Shown here piece after piece: positions 17,893 to 27,608 of a stretch of 64,000 nt of DNA (its first letter is position 1; each line of letters starts with the position of its first letter). The translations under genes and the position numbers were made by a program. This DNA comes from Alphaproteobacteria bacterium (GTDB lineage: Bacteria; Pseudomonadota; Alphaproteobacteria; JAUXUR01), in contig JAUXUR010000043.1 of the NCBI GenBank assembly GCA_030680745.1, positions 28,584 through 92,583 of the forward strand, read 5' to 3'. A model generated the notes under the pieces. It had not been told where the DNA came from, did not search any database, and saw only the letters and a program-made list of their open reading frames with translations.

Positions 17893-18639
17893 CTAAAGTT
17901 TTACTTTAATCCCTAAAGAAAGTGGTAACCCACCAATTTTCCCACGATTTCTTGAAAAGTCTTGTTTAAAATCAACTTTACCTGAAGATGTAGTTTTGTT
18001 TTTAATTTTCTGTCTGAGGCGTCCAGAGAATGTTTCAACCTTAGTAATAAAAGATACATTTTCGGATACAGGTACTTCAAATCCAGCGTCAACGCTCAAG
18101 CTTAAAGAATTTTTGTACTTAGCCCATAATCCACCAACAGCAACACCAATAAATGGTCTGAAATAATTATGCGCTTGGAAATAATATCGTGTTCCTAAAT
18201 ACGTACCAAACACATTTACGTCTTGTGATGCAAATTTAGGTTGAATCCATGCACCATTTAAAAGGTTAATACGATCATAAGTTTGTTTTTTTCCACCAAT
18301 TTTAAAATAGGTAAATTTGGCTAAAATTTCCCAATTTTCCATAACACCATAAGCAGCTTCTAAAGATGGTCTAAATGATGCGTTCTTAGATCTAAGTTTA
18401 TTTGTTTGAAAGAATGATTCCTTAGTGGTGTGGAATACACCTGGAGCAGTTTGAGTCGAATGAGTATAATTACCTTTTGTATAAATATCGTATTGCGATT
18501 TTGTTTTCGTCAATGCCATACCCGCAAATCCTGAAAAAGAAAATTGCCCTTTTTGAACTGACGCTGGCATTGTGTCGGCCGTTAATAAACTAGTTGAAAG
18601 CAAGAAACTGCCCAAAGTAATTAGAATTGTTTTTTTCAT
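17893..18639 (-). CDS. Outer-membrane beta-barrel protein
   Basis: A 248-residue exported protein with a signal peptide (residues 1-21, cleavage near LLTA). The mature chain alternates short amphipathic strands with aromatic residues: GQFSFSGFAGMALT, LEAAYGVMENWEILAKFTYFKIGG, TYLGTRYYFQ, FRPFIGVAVGGLWA. It ends in GGLPLSLGIKVKL. This is the usual look of an eight-strand outer-membrane barrel of the opacity/surface-antigen type. SD AGGG precedes the ATG. It is flanked by its own terminator and a long upstream gap, so it is probably monocistronic. Specific function unknown. Confidence 0.7.
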   Translation of the reverse strand: MKKTILITLGSFLLSTSLLTADTMPASVQKGQFSFSGFAGMALTKTKSQYDIYTKGNYTHSTQTAPGVFHTTKESFFQTNKLRSKNASFRPSLEAAYGVMENWEILAKFTYFKIGGKKQTYDRINLLNGAWIQPKFASQDVNVFGTYLGTRYYFQAHNYFRPFIGVAVGGLWAKYKNSLSLSVDAGFEVPVSENVSFITKVETFSGRLRQKIKNKTTSSGKVDFKQDFSRNRGKIGGLPLSLGIKVKL

Positions 18640-18790
18640 TTCAAAACCCTAAGATTGATTAAATATCACATATATCATTAATTTTAGGACAGGTCTACCT
18701 AACAAAACAGCATTATTTTTTATTCAACAAAGCTAATGTATATGAACAACAAAGACAGTTTTATTATTAAAAAACAATAAATAATTCAAA

Positions 18791-18812
18791 AGGTGCATAA
18801 TAAAATGCACCT
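18791..18812. terminator. Terminator downstream of rho
   Basis: AGGTGCAT (18791-18798) and ATGCACCT (18805-18812) make an 8-bp stem, with T-rich sequence on both sides. It lies 9 nt beyond the rho stop codon and would end rho transcription on the minus strand. Confidence 0.7.
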
Positions 18813-18821
18813 TTTTTTGTA

Positions 18822-20078
18822 CTAGCTATTCATCGCTTCAAAGAAATCCTGATTACATTTGGAATCTTTCAATTTATCAATCAAGAATTCCATTGAATCT
18901 GTCGGCCCCATAGGCATCAGAATACGACGTAAAACCCACATTTTGGTAAGGGTTGCTTTATCGACCAACAATTCCTCTTTACGTGTTCCAGAACGCGTAA
19001 TATCAATAGCAGGGAATGTGCGTTTATCAGCGAGTTTACGATCAAGAATAATTTCCGAATTACCCGTTCCTTTGAATTCTTCAAAGATAACTTCGTCCAT
19101 TCGTGACCCTGTTTCAACCAAAGCTGTCGCAATAATTGTCATTGAACCGCCTTGCTCGATATTACGTGCGGCACCAAAAAAGCGTTTAGGACGTTGAAGC
19201 GCATTGGCATCAACACCACCGGTCAAAACTTTACCAGATGAGGGCACGACAGTATTATAAGCACGAGCGAGACGTGTGATTGAATCTAAAAGAATGACCA
19301 CATCACGTTTATGTTCAACGAGTCTTTTAGCTTTTTCGATGACCATTTCTGCCACTTGGACGTGACGTGAAGCAGGCTCGTCAAAAGTTGAGCTAATGAC
19401 TTCGCCTTTAACAGAGCGTGCCATATCAGTTACTTCTTCAGGACGCTCATCAATTAAAAGAACGATTAAAAAAATCTCTGGATGATTTTCAGTGATGGCG
19501 TGGGCAATATTTTTTAGCATCACTGTTTTACCAGTGCGGGGAGGTGCCACAATAAGTGCGCGTTGACCTTTACCAAGCGGCGCGATTAAATCAACAACGC
19601 GTGTTGTTAAATCACGATTAACAGAGCTTTCAAATTCGAGTGTAATTTTATCTTCTGGATATAAAGGTGTTAAATTATCAAAATTAATACGGTGTTTAAC
19701 TTTTTCAGGATCTTGGAAATTAATTTGATTTACTTTTAATAATGCAAAATAACGTTCGCCTTCTTTAGGTGAGCGAATTTCACCTTCAACTGTATCGCCA
19801 GTACGTAAACTGAAGCGACGAATTTGTGCGGGCGATACATATATATCGTCAGGGCCGGGGAGGTAGTTAGAATCAGGGGAACGTAAAAAACCAAAACCGT
19901 CTTGAAGCACTTCAACGACGCCACTTCCAAAAATTTCAGTACCGTTTTCAGCCATTTGTTTCAAAATAGCAAACATCATATCTTGTTTACGTAAGGCGCT
20001 TGGATTTTCTATTTTGAGCTCTTCAGCGAGCGACAATAAAATTTCAGGTGATTTTTTTTTCAAATCTTGTAAATGCAT
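18822..20078 (-). CDS. rho: Transcription termination factor Rho
   Basis: A 418-residue hexameric RNA-dependent ATPase that ends transcription. The N-terminal Rho domain ([16 protein letters not shown]), the cold-shock-like RNA-binding domain with [24 protein letters not shown] (residues 60-83), the Walker A APPRTGKT (178-185), and the Q/R-loop regions ([21 protein letters not shown]) are all intact. Length is standard. It stands alone on the minus strand, with a 215-nt AT-rich leader region upstream. Confidence 0.98.
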   Translation of the reverse strand: MHLQDLKKKSPEILLSLAEELKIENPSALRKQDMMFAILKQMAENGTEIFGSGVVEVLQDGFGFLRSPDSNYLPGPDDIYVSPAQIRRFSLRTGDTVEGEIRSPKEGERYFALLKVNQINFQDPEKVKHRINFDNLTPLYPEDKITLEFESSVNRDLTTRVVDLIAPLGKGQRALIVAPPRTGKTVMLKNIAHAITENHPEIFLIVLLIDERPEEVTDMARSVKGEVISSTFDEPASRHVQVAEMVIEKAKRLVEHKRDVVILLDSITRLARAYNTVVPSSGKVLTGGVDANALQRPKRFFGAARNIEQGGSMTIIATALVETGSRMDEVIFEEFKGTGNSEIILDRKLADKRTFPAIDITRSGTRKEELLVDKATLTKMWVLRRILMPMGPTDSMEFLIDKLKDSKCNQDFFEAMNS

Positions 20079-20293
20079 TTCTCTTTTTTTCTAACCCTTC
20101 TTAGTTAAAACAGGTGATTGATTGTATGATGATTGAATTTTGACGCGTGATATATTGATGATTGATTGTCCAGATTGATATTTAGTCGGATGATTTTAGC
20201 CAGATACTATTTAAGTTGGAATTTCTTGACTCACTAAAGAACAACATAAGGTTGTATAGTTTATTTTGCAAGTCTTTTTTAAATAAATTTTTA

Positions 20294-20761
20294 TTACTTT
20301 GTATTCAGTTCATGATTTATAAGCCAATTTTTTGTTTCAGCACCTTTTTTAAAACTGTAATGTACCATTTTAGAATTCGTACTTACCACACGATGACAGG
20401 GGATGATGATGGGAATTGGGTTTGTTCTGCATCCCATTCCAATAATGCGCGGATGAATGCCTAGTTTTTGCCCTAATTCTTTATAAGTGAGTGTTATACC
20501 ATAGGGAATATTGCAAATACCTTCCCATATTTTTTGCTGTGTTACACTGCCTTTAGGATTTATTTTAAGATGGAATTTTTTTAAAGCTCCTTTAAAATAA
20601 AGATCAATTTCTTTTGAAAAATCAGTATGATTGCCCGGTATTTCTATTTCAAAAATGGCATTTTTTATGTTGTGGATTATTCCTTTCAGATGATATATAT
20701 CAATATAATCTATAGGTGTTTTTAAAGTTTTTATTTCTAAATCTTGAATTATTGTATTAAT
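20294..20761 (-). CDS. ogt: Methylated-DNA-protein-cysteine methyltransferase with non-ATG start
   Basis: An open frame encodes a complete O6-alkylguanine-DNA alkyltransferase of 155 residues, which repairs alkylated guanine by irreversible transfer to its own cysteine. The C-terminal half shows PYGITLTYKELGQKLG (helix-turn-helix), PRIIG with the Arg finger, and PCHRVV with acceptor Cys122, then a normal end (ETKNWLINHE). No in-frame ATG, GTG or TTG exists upstream of the domain; the frame opens after a TAG at 20780-20782. The best start is ATT at 20761-20759, 9 nt after a perfect AAGGAG. It may use a rare ATT start or have lost its ATG recently. It is divergent from the ferredoxin gene, 36 nt away. 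Confidence 0.75.
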   Translation of the reverse strand: MNTIIQDLEIKTLKTPIDYIDIYHLKGIIHNIKNAIFEIEIPGNHTDFSKEIDLYFKGALKKFHLKINPKGSVTQQKIWEGICNIPYGITLTYKELGQKLGIHPRIIGMGCRTNPIPIIIPCHRVVSTNSKMVHYSFKKGAETKNWLINHELNTK

Positions 20762-20797
20762 TTTATTATACTCCTTAATCTAATATAGGTTTTTTTA

Positions 20798-21127
20798 ATG
20801 ATGCAGCCAAACTATACACACCATTTATTTTTTTGTACAAATACGCGCGATCCAGAGAATTCAAAAGGATCATGTGGGCAAAAATGTTCTATGCAGCTTA
20901 GAAATTACATGAAAACAAAAATTAAAGAAATGAATATTTCTGGTATTCGTGTGAATGCTGCTGGTTGTCTTGATGAATGTGATAAAGGTCCTGTTTTGGT
21001 TGTTTATCCTGAAGGTGTTTGGTATACAATTAACAATACAAATGATGTTGACGAACTCATTGAAAAACACATAAAAAATGGTCAAAAAGTTGACCGCTTA
21101 CTTATTGATAAAAATATAGATTTATAA
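20798..21127 (+). CDS. (2Fe-2S) ferredoxin, thioredoxin-like fold
   Basis: A 109-residue protein resembling the thioredoxin-like 2Fe-2S ferredoxins related to the NuoE C-terminal domain. Cluster-binding cysteines are visible as Cys13 in LFFCTNTRDP, Cys26/Cys30 in GSCGQKCSM, and the pair GCLDECDKGPVLVVYPEG (Cys57, Cys61). GVWY near residue 73 is also typical. Its partner is unknown. The stop overlaps the mnmE start by one base, so it probably leads the mnmE-mnmG-rsmG-parA-parB operon. Confidence 0.85.
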   Translation: MMQPNYTHHLFFCTNTRDPENSKGSCGQKCSMQLRNYMKTKIKEMNISGIRVNAAGCLDECDKGPVLVVYPEGVWYTINNTNDVDELIEKHIKNGQKVDRLLIDKNIDL

Positions 21128-22428
21128 TGACAGATACTATTTTTGCTCTTTCAACGCCACCTGGTCGATCAGCAATTGCTGTTTTTAGGCTTTCTGGTCC
21201 GCAATGCCTCTCTATTATTCAAAAGATGAGTCCAGATTTTAAAATCTTGCATCGTCACGCTCAATTTTTAAAACTTTATGATCAAGAGGATATCCTCGAT
21301 CAAGCTTTAGTTCTTTATTTTAAAGCACCTTTCAGTTTTACGGGAGAAGAATCTTTGGAACTTCAGCTCCATGGATCGCCTGCCATTATTAAAAAAATGA
21401 GTGCTTATTTATCCTCTTTTCCTAAAACCCGTATTGCAGAACCTGGTGAATTTACAAGACGTGCTTTTTATAATGACAAATTAGATCTCGCTGAAATAGA
21501 TGGTTTGTCATTCTTATTGCAAGCTGAAACAGAACATCAGCGTAAACTTGCATTGCGACAAATGTCTGGAGAGCAGGGACATTTATTTACGTCGTGGCGT
21601 GAAAAGCTTATCGAAATTCTCGCTTTAATTGAAGCTGATATAGATTTTGTTGATGGTGAAATTCCAGATTCAAATATAAAAATGTTTGAGAAAAATCTTG
21701 ATATATTACGTCAAGAAATAACAGGATTTTTATCTACCTATAAAATCGGTGAAAAAATTAGGGATGGTATTACCATTGCAATTATTGGTGAACCCAATGT
21801 TGGTAAGTCAACGCTTATTAATAAATTAGCAAAACGTGATATGGCAATTGTTTCCTCTATTCCTGGTACAACACGCGATGCAATTGAAGTCCATCTTGAT
21901 ATTGATGGTTTTCCTGTCACTTTGGTGGATACGGCGGGTCTTTGTGAAACAACTGATTTAATTGAACAAGAAGGTATTAAAAAATCACTTTTTTGGAAAG
22001 AAAATGCTGATTTCATTATTCATCTTCAATCATTTCCTAAATATGAACTGCCTGATAAACCTTTGGATTCAACTTTATATGTTTTAAATAAAGCTGATTT
22101 GTGTGAAAGACATCAAGATATCCCGGCATGGGTAATCCCCATATCTTTGAAACAAAATCATGGCATTGATCATTTTTTAGCAGCTTTAAAAAATCATATT
22201 GCAACTCATTTTTCATTATCTTCAAGCCTTATATTGTCACATCAACGACAATTTGATTTGCTTCAAAAATCATTGCAATCAATGCAACAATTTGATCAAC
22301 TAAAATCAATCGAATTAAAAGCTGAAAGTTTACGTCATGCGTTAATTGATTTAGGGCGTTTAACAGGTAAAGTTGATATTGAAGAAATTTTAGGGAAGAT
22401 TTTTTCTTCCTTCTGTATAGGAAAATAA
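21127..22428 (+). CDS. mnmE: tRNA modification GTPase MnmE
   Basis: A 433-residue GTPase that works with MnmG to install the 5-carboxymethylaminomethyl group on wobble uridine 34 of several tRNAs. The N-terminal tetrahydrofolate-binding domain starts TIFALSTPPGRSAIAVFRLSGP. The G domain carries GEPNVGKS (221-228), the switch segment SIPGTTRDAIE, DTAG and NKAD. The obligatory C-terminal FCIGK (429-433), which supplies the catalytic Cys, is intact. Length is typical. Its ATG overlaps the ferredoxin stop, and a perfect parS lies directly after its own stop. Confidence 0.97.
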   Translation: MTDTIFALSTPPGRSAIAVFRLSGPQCLSIIQKMSPDFKILHRHAQFLKLYDQEDILDQALVLYFKAPFSFTGEESLELQLHGSPAIIKKMSAYLSSFPKTRIAEPGEFTRRAFYNDKLDLAEIDGLSFLLQAETEHQRKLALRQMSGEQGHLFTSWREKLIEILALIEADIDFVDGEIPDSNIKMFEKNLDILRQEITGFLSTYKIGEKIRDGITIAIIGEPNVGKSTLINKLAKRDMAIVSSIPGTTRDAIEVHLDIDGFPVTLVDTAGLCETTDLIEQEGIKKSLFWKENADFIIHLQSFPKYELPDKPLDSTLYVLNKADLCERHQDIPAWVIPISLKQNHGIDHFLAALKNHIATHFSLSSSLILSHQRQFDLLQKSLQSMQQFDQLKSIELKAESLRHALIDLGRLTGKVDIEEILGKIFSSFCIGK

Positions 22429-22444
22429 TGTTTCACGTGAAACA
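22429..22444. promoter_or_regulatory. parS: parS centromere-like site 1
   Basis: A perfect 16-bp palindrome TGTTTCACGTGAAACA, the consensus ParB-binding site. It begins immediately after the mnmE stop codon and lies 21 nt before the mnmG start, about 3.3 kb from the parB gene that encodes its binder. Confidence 0.95.
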
Positions 22445-22464
22445 AAAGAGTTAATAGGATTAAT

Positions 22465-24330
22465 ATGCTTATCCAAAAAATTACACAAAATTACGATGTC
22501 GTGGTTGTTGGTGGTGGTCATGCAGGGACTGAGGCAGCATCAGCATCAGCACGATTAGGCGCTAAAACTCTACTTGTTTCACATTCATATGAAACAATCG
22601 GTGCTATGTCTTGTAATCCTGCCATTGGCGGATTGGGGAAGGGCCATTTAGTCCGTGAAATAGATGCACTCGGCGGTTTAATGGGTCTTGCAGCAGACAA
22701 AGGGGGCATTCAGTTTCGTGTACTTAATCAATCAAAAGGACCTGCTGTTCGTGGTATACGCGCACAAGCTGATCGAAAATTATATGCATTGGCTGTAAAA
22801 GATTTATTAGCACAATATGATCATCTTGACATTATTGAAGATGAGGTTATTGGATTTGATAGTAACGCAGAAAACAGATTAACAAGTGTTACCTTAAATT
22901 TAAATGGTCTTGTGAAATGTGGCGCATCAATTATTACAACAGGCACATTTTTGCGCGGGATCATTCATCGCGGTAAAAACACATATCCTGCTGGTCGTAT
23001 TAATGAAAATCCTGCCAATTTTTTATCAGCTTCATTTGAAAAGTTCAATTTTAATTTAGGTCGTCTTAAGACGGGGACGCCGCCACGCCTTTTAAAATCA
23101 TCTATTAATTGGTCAATTCTTGAAGAACAAAAAGGGGATAATCCACCACCACCTTTTTCTTATTTGACCAAAGAAATTACAACACCACAAATCGCATGTG
23201 CGCTTACGTATACAAACAAGAATGCGCATGACATTATCGCCAATAATTTACAAGAATCTTCTATGTATTCTGGCCAGATTCAATCGATAGGACCACGTTA
23301 TTGTCCATCAATCGAAGATAAAATTGTTAAGTTTCCAGACAAAGAAGTACATCATATTTTTCTGGAACCTGAAGGACTTGATTCAGATCTTGTATACCCA
23401 AATGGTATTTCAACGTCTATGTCAGAACCTATTCAAGATACTTTTATTAAATCCCTTGTTGGTCTTGAAAATGCTATTATTCAACAATATGGTTATGCCA
23501 TTGAATATGATTATATCGATCCGCGTGAACTTAAACACAATCTTGAAACTAAAAAAGTTAAAGGCCTGTTTCTTGCCGGTCAAATAAATGGAACGACAGG
23601 GTACGAAGAAGCAGGTGCTCAAGGATTGATTGCGGGATTAAATGCAGCTTTTTTATGTAATAATGCTGAACCTTTTACATTGTCACGAACAGAATCATAT
23701 ATTGGTGTGATGATAGATGATTTGGTTACTAAAGGAACACTTGAACCTTATCGCATGTTTACATCGCGTGCTGAACACCGACTTGTTTTACGATCAGACA
23801 ATGCTGATCAACGTTTAACGCCTTATGGTATAAAACATAGTTTCATATCTTCTGAACGCGTCAATCATTTTAATATCAAAATGAATGAACTTAATAAAAT
23901 GCGTACTTATTTAGATTCTATTAAAACATCTTCAACTGAATTGTTAAAAATGGGTTTTGTTATTGCGCAAGATGGCAAGGTTAGATCCTTGCAAGAATTA
24001 TTACGCAATAATGATATTACATTACCATTCTTATCTGATAAGTTTCCTGATTTGAAAAAACATGACAATGTATTGTTAGAACAAATTGATATTGAAGAAA
24101 AGTATCATTTTTATATTCAGCGTCAAAAAGAAGATATTGAACGTGTTACACGTGAAGAATCACTTATCATTCCTGAGAATATTGATTATACTTCTTTGGG
24201 TACCCTTTCTAAAGAAGAGCAGATGAAGCTCAAACAAATTTGTCCGCCAAATCTTGCTGCGGCTTCTCGTATTCCTGGCATTACACCTTCTGCCTTAACG
24301 TCATTATATCGCTACATCAAAAAGAAATAA
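22465..24330 (+). CDS. mnmG: tRNA uridine 34 modification enzyme MnmG
   Basis: A 621-residue FAD-dependent partner of MnmE. The dinucleotide-binding motif [12 protein letters not shown] is at residues 14-25, followed by the conserved [23 protein letters not shown] block and RGIRAQADR. The second signatures, [11 protein letters not shown] and [16 protein letters not shown], are intact, as is the C-terminal helical domain ending [12 protein letters not shown]. Length matches the family. It is the third gene of the operon, followed after 1 nt by rsmG. Confidence 0.98.
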   Translation: MLIQKITQNYDVVVVGGGHAGTEAASASARLGAKTLLVSHSYETIGAMSCNPAIGGLGKGHLVREIDALGGLMGLAADKGGIQFRVLNQSKGPAVRGIRAQADRKLYALAVKDLLAQYDHLDIIEDEVIGFDSNAENRLTSVTLNLNGLVKCGASIITTGTFLRGIIHRGKNTYPAGRINENPANFLSASFEKFNFNLGRLKTGTPPRLLKSSINWSILEEQKGDNPPPPFSYLTKEITTPQIACALTYTNKNAHDIIANNLQESSMYSGQIQSIGPRYCPSIEDKIVKFPDKEVHHIFLEPEGLDSDLVYPNGISTSMSEPIQDTFIKSLVGLENAIIQQYGYAIEYDYIDPRELKHNLETKKVKGLFLAGQINGTTGYEEAGAQGLIAGLNAAFLCNNAEPFTLSRTESYIGVMIDDLVTKGTLEPYRMFTSRAEHRLVLRSDNADQRLTPYGIKHSFISSERVNHFNIKMNELNKMRTYLDSIKTSSTELLKMGFVIAQDGKVRSLQELLRNNDITLPFLSDKFPDLKKHDNVLLEQIDIEEKYHFYIQRQKEDIERVTREESLIIPENIDYTSLGTLSKEEQMKLKQICPPNLAAASRIPGITPSALTSLYRYIKKK

Positions 24331-24331
24331 T

Positions 24332-24931
24332 ATGAACAATCTGAAAAATGTTTCACGTGAAACAAAAAACAAAATAGAGCAATATGTCGAAATACTCCTT
24401 AAATGGAACCAAAAAATTAATTTAATCGGTAAAAGTACTGAATCAATTGTTTGGGAAAGACATATTGAAGATTGTTGGCGTTTACAAGAAATCATTCAAA
24501 ATAAAAATGAATCAATCGTTGATTTAGGTTCAGGAGCAGGATTACCAGGATTATTATTCAGTCTCAACAATTACAATAATGTTACATTGATTGAGTCAGA
24601 TTTAAAAAAAACGGCTTTTTTACGACATATTAAGGGGCAACTTAATTTAAATACAAAAATCATTGAAGATCGTATTGAAAAACATCTGGATATTCAGTAC
24701 GATTGGGTTACGGCGCGCGCTTTTGCTTCTTTAATCGATATTTTGCCACTCGCCAAAAAGCTTTTAAAAGAAGAAGGCAAAGTCTGTTTGCTAAAAGGCA
24801 CGAAAATAGCAGATGAAATAAAGGAAGCTCAACAAAAACATATTTTTGAGTTTCAACTAATCGAAAATCCTAACCCCAATTTTGGTCAAATAGTGATCAT
24901 TTCAAAAATTGAAACAAAGAAAAATAATTAA
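24332..24931 (+). CDS. rsmG: 16S rRNA (guanine-527 N7)-methyltransferase
   Basis: A 199-residue SAM-dependent methyltransferase acting on G527 of 16S rRNA. The N-terminal NVSRETKNKIEQYVEILLKWNQKINLIGKST is characteristic, SAM motif I is VDLGSGAGLPGL, and TARAFASL is the conserved ARA region. Codons for Asn-Val-Ser-Arg-Glu-Thr coincide with a perfect parS, a known overlap in alphaproteobacterial gidB genes. It sits between mnmG and parA with 1-nt gaps on both sides. Confidence 0.96.
   Translation: MNNLKNVSRETKNKIEQYVEILLKWNQKINLIGKSTESIVWERHIEDCWRLQEIIQNKNESIVDLGSGAGLPGLLFSLNNYNNVTLIESDLKKTAFLRHIKGQLNLNTKIIEDRIEKHLDIQYDWVTARAFASLIDILPLAKKLLKEEGKVCLLKGTKIADEIKEAQQKHIFEFQLIENPNPNFGQIVIISKIETKKNN
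24349..24364. promoter_or_regulatory. parS: parS site 2, inside rsmG
   Basis: A second perfect TGTTTCACGTGAAACA, 1.9 kb from site 1 and located in the first codons of rsmG. Its reading as Val-Ser-Arg-Glu-Thr is compatible with conserved RsmG sequence, so the site is doubly constrained. Confidence 0.95.
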
Positions 24932-24932
24932 A

Positions 24933-25727
24933 ATGCCAAAAATGCTTAAAATACCTAAAATTATTGCTATCGCAAACCAAAAAGGTGGGGTGGGTAAAAC
25001 AACAACAAGCATTAATTTAGCAACGGCTTTATCAACAATTAATAAAAAAACACTTCTCATTGATTTGGATCCACAAGGAAATGCAAGTACCGGACTTGGT
25101 ATTAGCACCAACCAGCGTCATTATGGCACCTATGAATTGATGATTCAGGATATGCCCATTGAGCAATGTGTTGTTAAGACAGAGATTCCAAACCTTTATG
25201 TTATTCCTTCGAATGAACATCTCTCGGGCGCCGAATTAGAACTTATTGATCATGACAAACGCGAATTTAAATTACGCAAGAATTTACGTGATAATTTAAT
25301 TGATTATGATTTTGTATTAATAGATTGTCCACCCGCTTTAGGACTATTAAATATTAACGCTTTTTCTGCATCCGATAGTATATTGGTGCCTTTACAATGT
25401 GAATTTTACGCACTTGAAGGATTAAGTCATCTGATGCGCACTATTCAGCGTATTCGTACTAATTTCAACCCTGATCTTGATTTACAGGGGATTGTGCTAA
25501 CGATGTACGATAAACGCAATAATTTATCAGATTTAGTGGCACATGACGTGCGTTCATTTTTTGGTGATAAAGTTTACCAAACAGTGATTCCTCGTAATGT
25601 TAAAATTTCAGAAGCCCCTTCACACGGCAAACCAGCCATTATTTATGATTATAAATGCGCTGGATCGCAGGCTTATATTCATCTTGCTAAAGAACTGATT
25701 AAACGTGAAAAGATAATGGTGCATTAA
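24933..25727 (+). CDS. parA: Chromosome partitioning ATPase ParA
   Basis: A 264-residue deviant Walker A ATPase that moves ParB-parS complexes over the nucleoid. The motif KGGVGKTTTS starts at residue 17, with DLDPQGNASTGLG as switch I and DCPPALGLL as the Walker B-like strand. I chose the ATG at 24933, one base after the rsmG stop; an upstream in-frame TTG inside rsmG adds only a non-conserved stretch. The stop overlaps the parB start (TAATG), so ParA and ParB are translationally coupled. Confidence 0.97.
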   Translation: MPKMLKIPKIIAIANQKGGVGKTTTSINLATALSTINKKTLLIDLDPQGNASTGLGISTNQRHYGTYELMIQDMPIEQCVVKTEIPNLYVIPSNEHLSGAELELIDHDKREFKLRKNLRDNLIDYDFVLIDCPPALGLLNINAFSASDSILVPLQCEFYALEGLSHLMRTIQRIRTNFNPDLDLQGIVLTMYDKRNNLSDLVAHDVRSFFGDKVYQTVIPRNVKISEAPSHGKPAIIYDYKCAGSQAYIHLAKELIKREKIMVH

Positions 25728-26629
25728 TGGAAAATAATTCTAAAAGAAAACAACTTGGCAAAGGATTATCTGCACTTTTTGGTGATCAGGCAAGTGATTA
25801 TAAGGAATTGGATAAGGTTCAGTCCATCAGATTTATCAATATCCAACATCTTCAAAAGGGTCAATTTCAACCACGCAAACATTTTGCAGAAACTGAACTC
25901 AATGAACTTAAAGAATCAATCCTATCAAAAGGCGTATTACAACCTATTTTGGTAAGACGCAATCCAGGTCAAAATAATCAATATGAAATTATTGCAGGTG
26001 AGAGACGTTGGCGTGCAGCAATTGAAGCAGGTCTTAAAGAAATACCCGTTATTATTAAAGATTTTAAAGATGCTGAAGTTTTAGAAGTAGGCCTTATTGA
26101 AAATCTTATACGTCAAAATTTAAATCCACTTGAAGAAGCCGAAGGTTATGAACGTTTGCTTAAAGAATTTTCGTATTCTCAAGAACAATTAGCTGAAACG
26201 CTTCATAAAAGTCGCTCTCATATAGCAAATACATTAAGATTGCTACAATTGCCTGATGATATTAAAGAAAAATTAAGAAACGGCGAAATAAGCTCCGGAC
26301 ACGCACGTGCGCTTTTGCGCTTCGATGATCCCCAAACCGCTTTAAATGCTATTATAGATCAAAAATTATCCGTTCGTGATGTTGAAAAAATGGCTCAGGA
26401 TGCATCCCAAGAAAAATCACCTACCCCTCCACGAAAGAAACAAAATATTAATCAATTGACGACAAATCCAGATGTTGTTGTCTTGGAAGAAAGCCTTAAA
26501 CGTGCATTAGGTTTAGATGTTAAAATCCTTTCGAATGGGAACCAAGGAAGCGTAACCCTTAATTATAATAATTTGCTTGAATTGGATGACATCATTACGC
26601 GTCTGACTAAAGGGTATAAAACTCAATAA
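25727..26629 (+). CDS. parB: Chromosome partitioning protein ParB
   Basis: A 300-residue CTP-dependent DNA clamp that loads at parS. The N-terminal ParA-interacting segment is RKQLGKGLSALFGD, box II is IIAGERRWRAA (88-98), followed by EVGLIENLIRQNLNPLEEAEGY, and the helix-turn-helix is YSQEQLAETLHKSRSHIANTLRLLQLP. The C-terminal dimerisation domain ends LDDIITRLTKGYKTQ. The gene's last 23 nt overlap the convergent holA gene. Two perfect parS sites lie upstream. Confidence 0.97.
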   Translation: MENNSKRKQLGKGLSALFGDQASDYKELDKVQSIRFINIQHLQKGQFQPRKHFAETELNELKESILSKGVLQPILVRRNPGQNNQYEIIAGERRWRAAIEAGLKEIPVIIKDFKDAEVLEVGLIENLIRQNLNPLEEAEGYERLLKEFSYSQEQLAETLHKSRSHIANTLRLLQLPDDIKEKLRNGEISSGHARALLRFDDPQTALNAIIDQKLSVRDVEKMAQDASQEKSPTPPRKKQNINQLTTNPDVVVLEESLKRALGLDVKILSNGNQGSVTLNYNNLLELDDIITRLTKGYKTQ

Positions 26630-27608
26630 AAAATTGATTCAGCGTTTGCAAGGGATCTTTTTTTGTCTCTCGTAATTCTTCTTCAAGTCTATTTATTTTG
26701 AAAAGCAAATTGCTTAAAATTTTTACTGGATAAAAAGATTTTAACGTCGGAAGGGAAGGCGCAATTAATTTGATGACATAAGGAGAGATTCCTTCAAAAT
26801 TCATAGGCAACGTATCTATGTTAGTCGTTGATAGATAATAAATTTTCTTCACATATTTTAAAAAGGACCGTGCTATAAAATGAGGATCAACAAGCTGCGT
26901 TTGCACATAATCCAATAATTTGGAAAGTGCATGTTTTTTTTTAAGAAGCAAATCTAAAAATAAGTTATCAATATGTTTAAAACCAGCATTTTCTGTAAAT
27001 TTTTCTATATCATCATCTGTTACTAACTTTGCATCATAAACATAAAGCTCAATTGACCTTAATTGATGATTCATCAGTTGAAAATCATCTTCTAAGAGAT
27101 CTGACAAAAGCTGCGCATGATGTGGTGAAAGCTGAATAGAAGACGTTTTAAAAAATTGGTCTATATAATTTTTTTTTTCAGCAAATTTAAAAGAATAAGC
27201 AGAAACAAAATAAAATGTATTATGCACATCATATTTTGAAAGACTTTTATATAATAAAGGAATATGCGATAAATCAATGTAACAATAAATTGATTCTTTC
27301 GTTTTTAAAAACTCAATAAAAGGTAAAATATATTTTTCTGGCAAATTAGAACAATGCATAAAAGTACTTTTACAGAAAAAATTTTGAGCTTTAGATATCG
27401 TTTTTTCAATAGATTCTAACGGTGTTTTAGATGATTTTAAATCTACTGAAATTGTTGAAATTTTTTCAATGTGTAATTCCAAAAAACTCTTTGTGCATTG
27501 AACTATATGATCAAGCTGCGATTTATCACTTCCGTAGGAAAATATAGCATTCGGTAATATCTTAGTATTTTTTAAATAATTTTCGAATTGTAAAATATTA
27601 CCCTTCAT
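26607..27608 (-). CDS. holA: DNA polymerase III delta subunit
   Basis: A 333-residue clamp-loader subunit that opens the beta clamp during replication. Sequence is weakly conserved in the family, but the N-terminal FSYGSDKSQLDHIVQ, the helical middle (LSPHHAQLLSDLLEDDFQLMNHQLRSIELY) typical of the DNA-polymerase-delta module, and the conserved gene position after leuS-lptE identify it. It overlaps lptE by 4 nt (27605-27608) and overlaps parB tail-to-tail by 23 nt. Confidence 0.88.
   Translation of the reverse strand: MKGNILQFENYLKNTKILPNAIFSYGSDKSQLDHIVQCTKSFLELHIEKISTISVDLKSSKTPLESIEKTISKAQNFFCKSTFMHCSNLPEKYILPFIEFLKTKESIYCYIDLSHIPLLYKSLSKYDVHNTFYFVSAYSFKFAEKKNYIDQFFKTSSIQLSPHHAQLLSDLLEDDFQLMNHQLRSIELYVYDAKLVTDDDIEKFTENAGFKHIDNLFLDLLLKKKHALSKLLDYVQTQLVDPHFIARSFLKYVKKIYYLSTTNIDTLPMNFEGISPYVIKLIAPSLPTLKSFYPVKILSNLLFKINRLEEELRETKKDPLQTLNQFFIEFYTL

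Noticed and set aside
20216..20464. Plus-strand open frame of 82 codons
   Set aside because: It is antisense to the ogt gene, which has a family signature on the minus strand.
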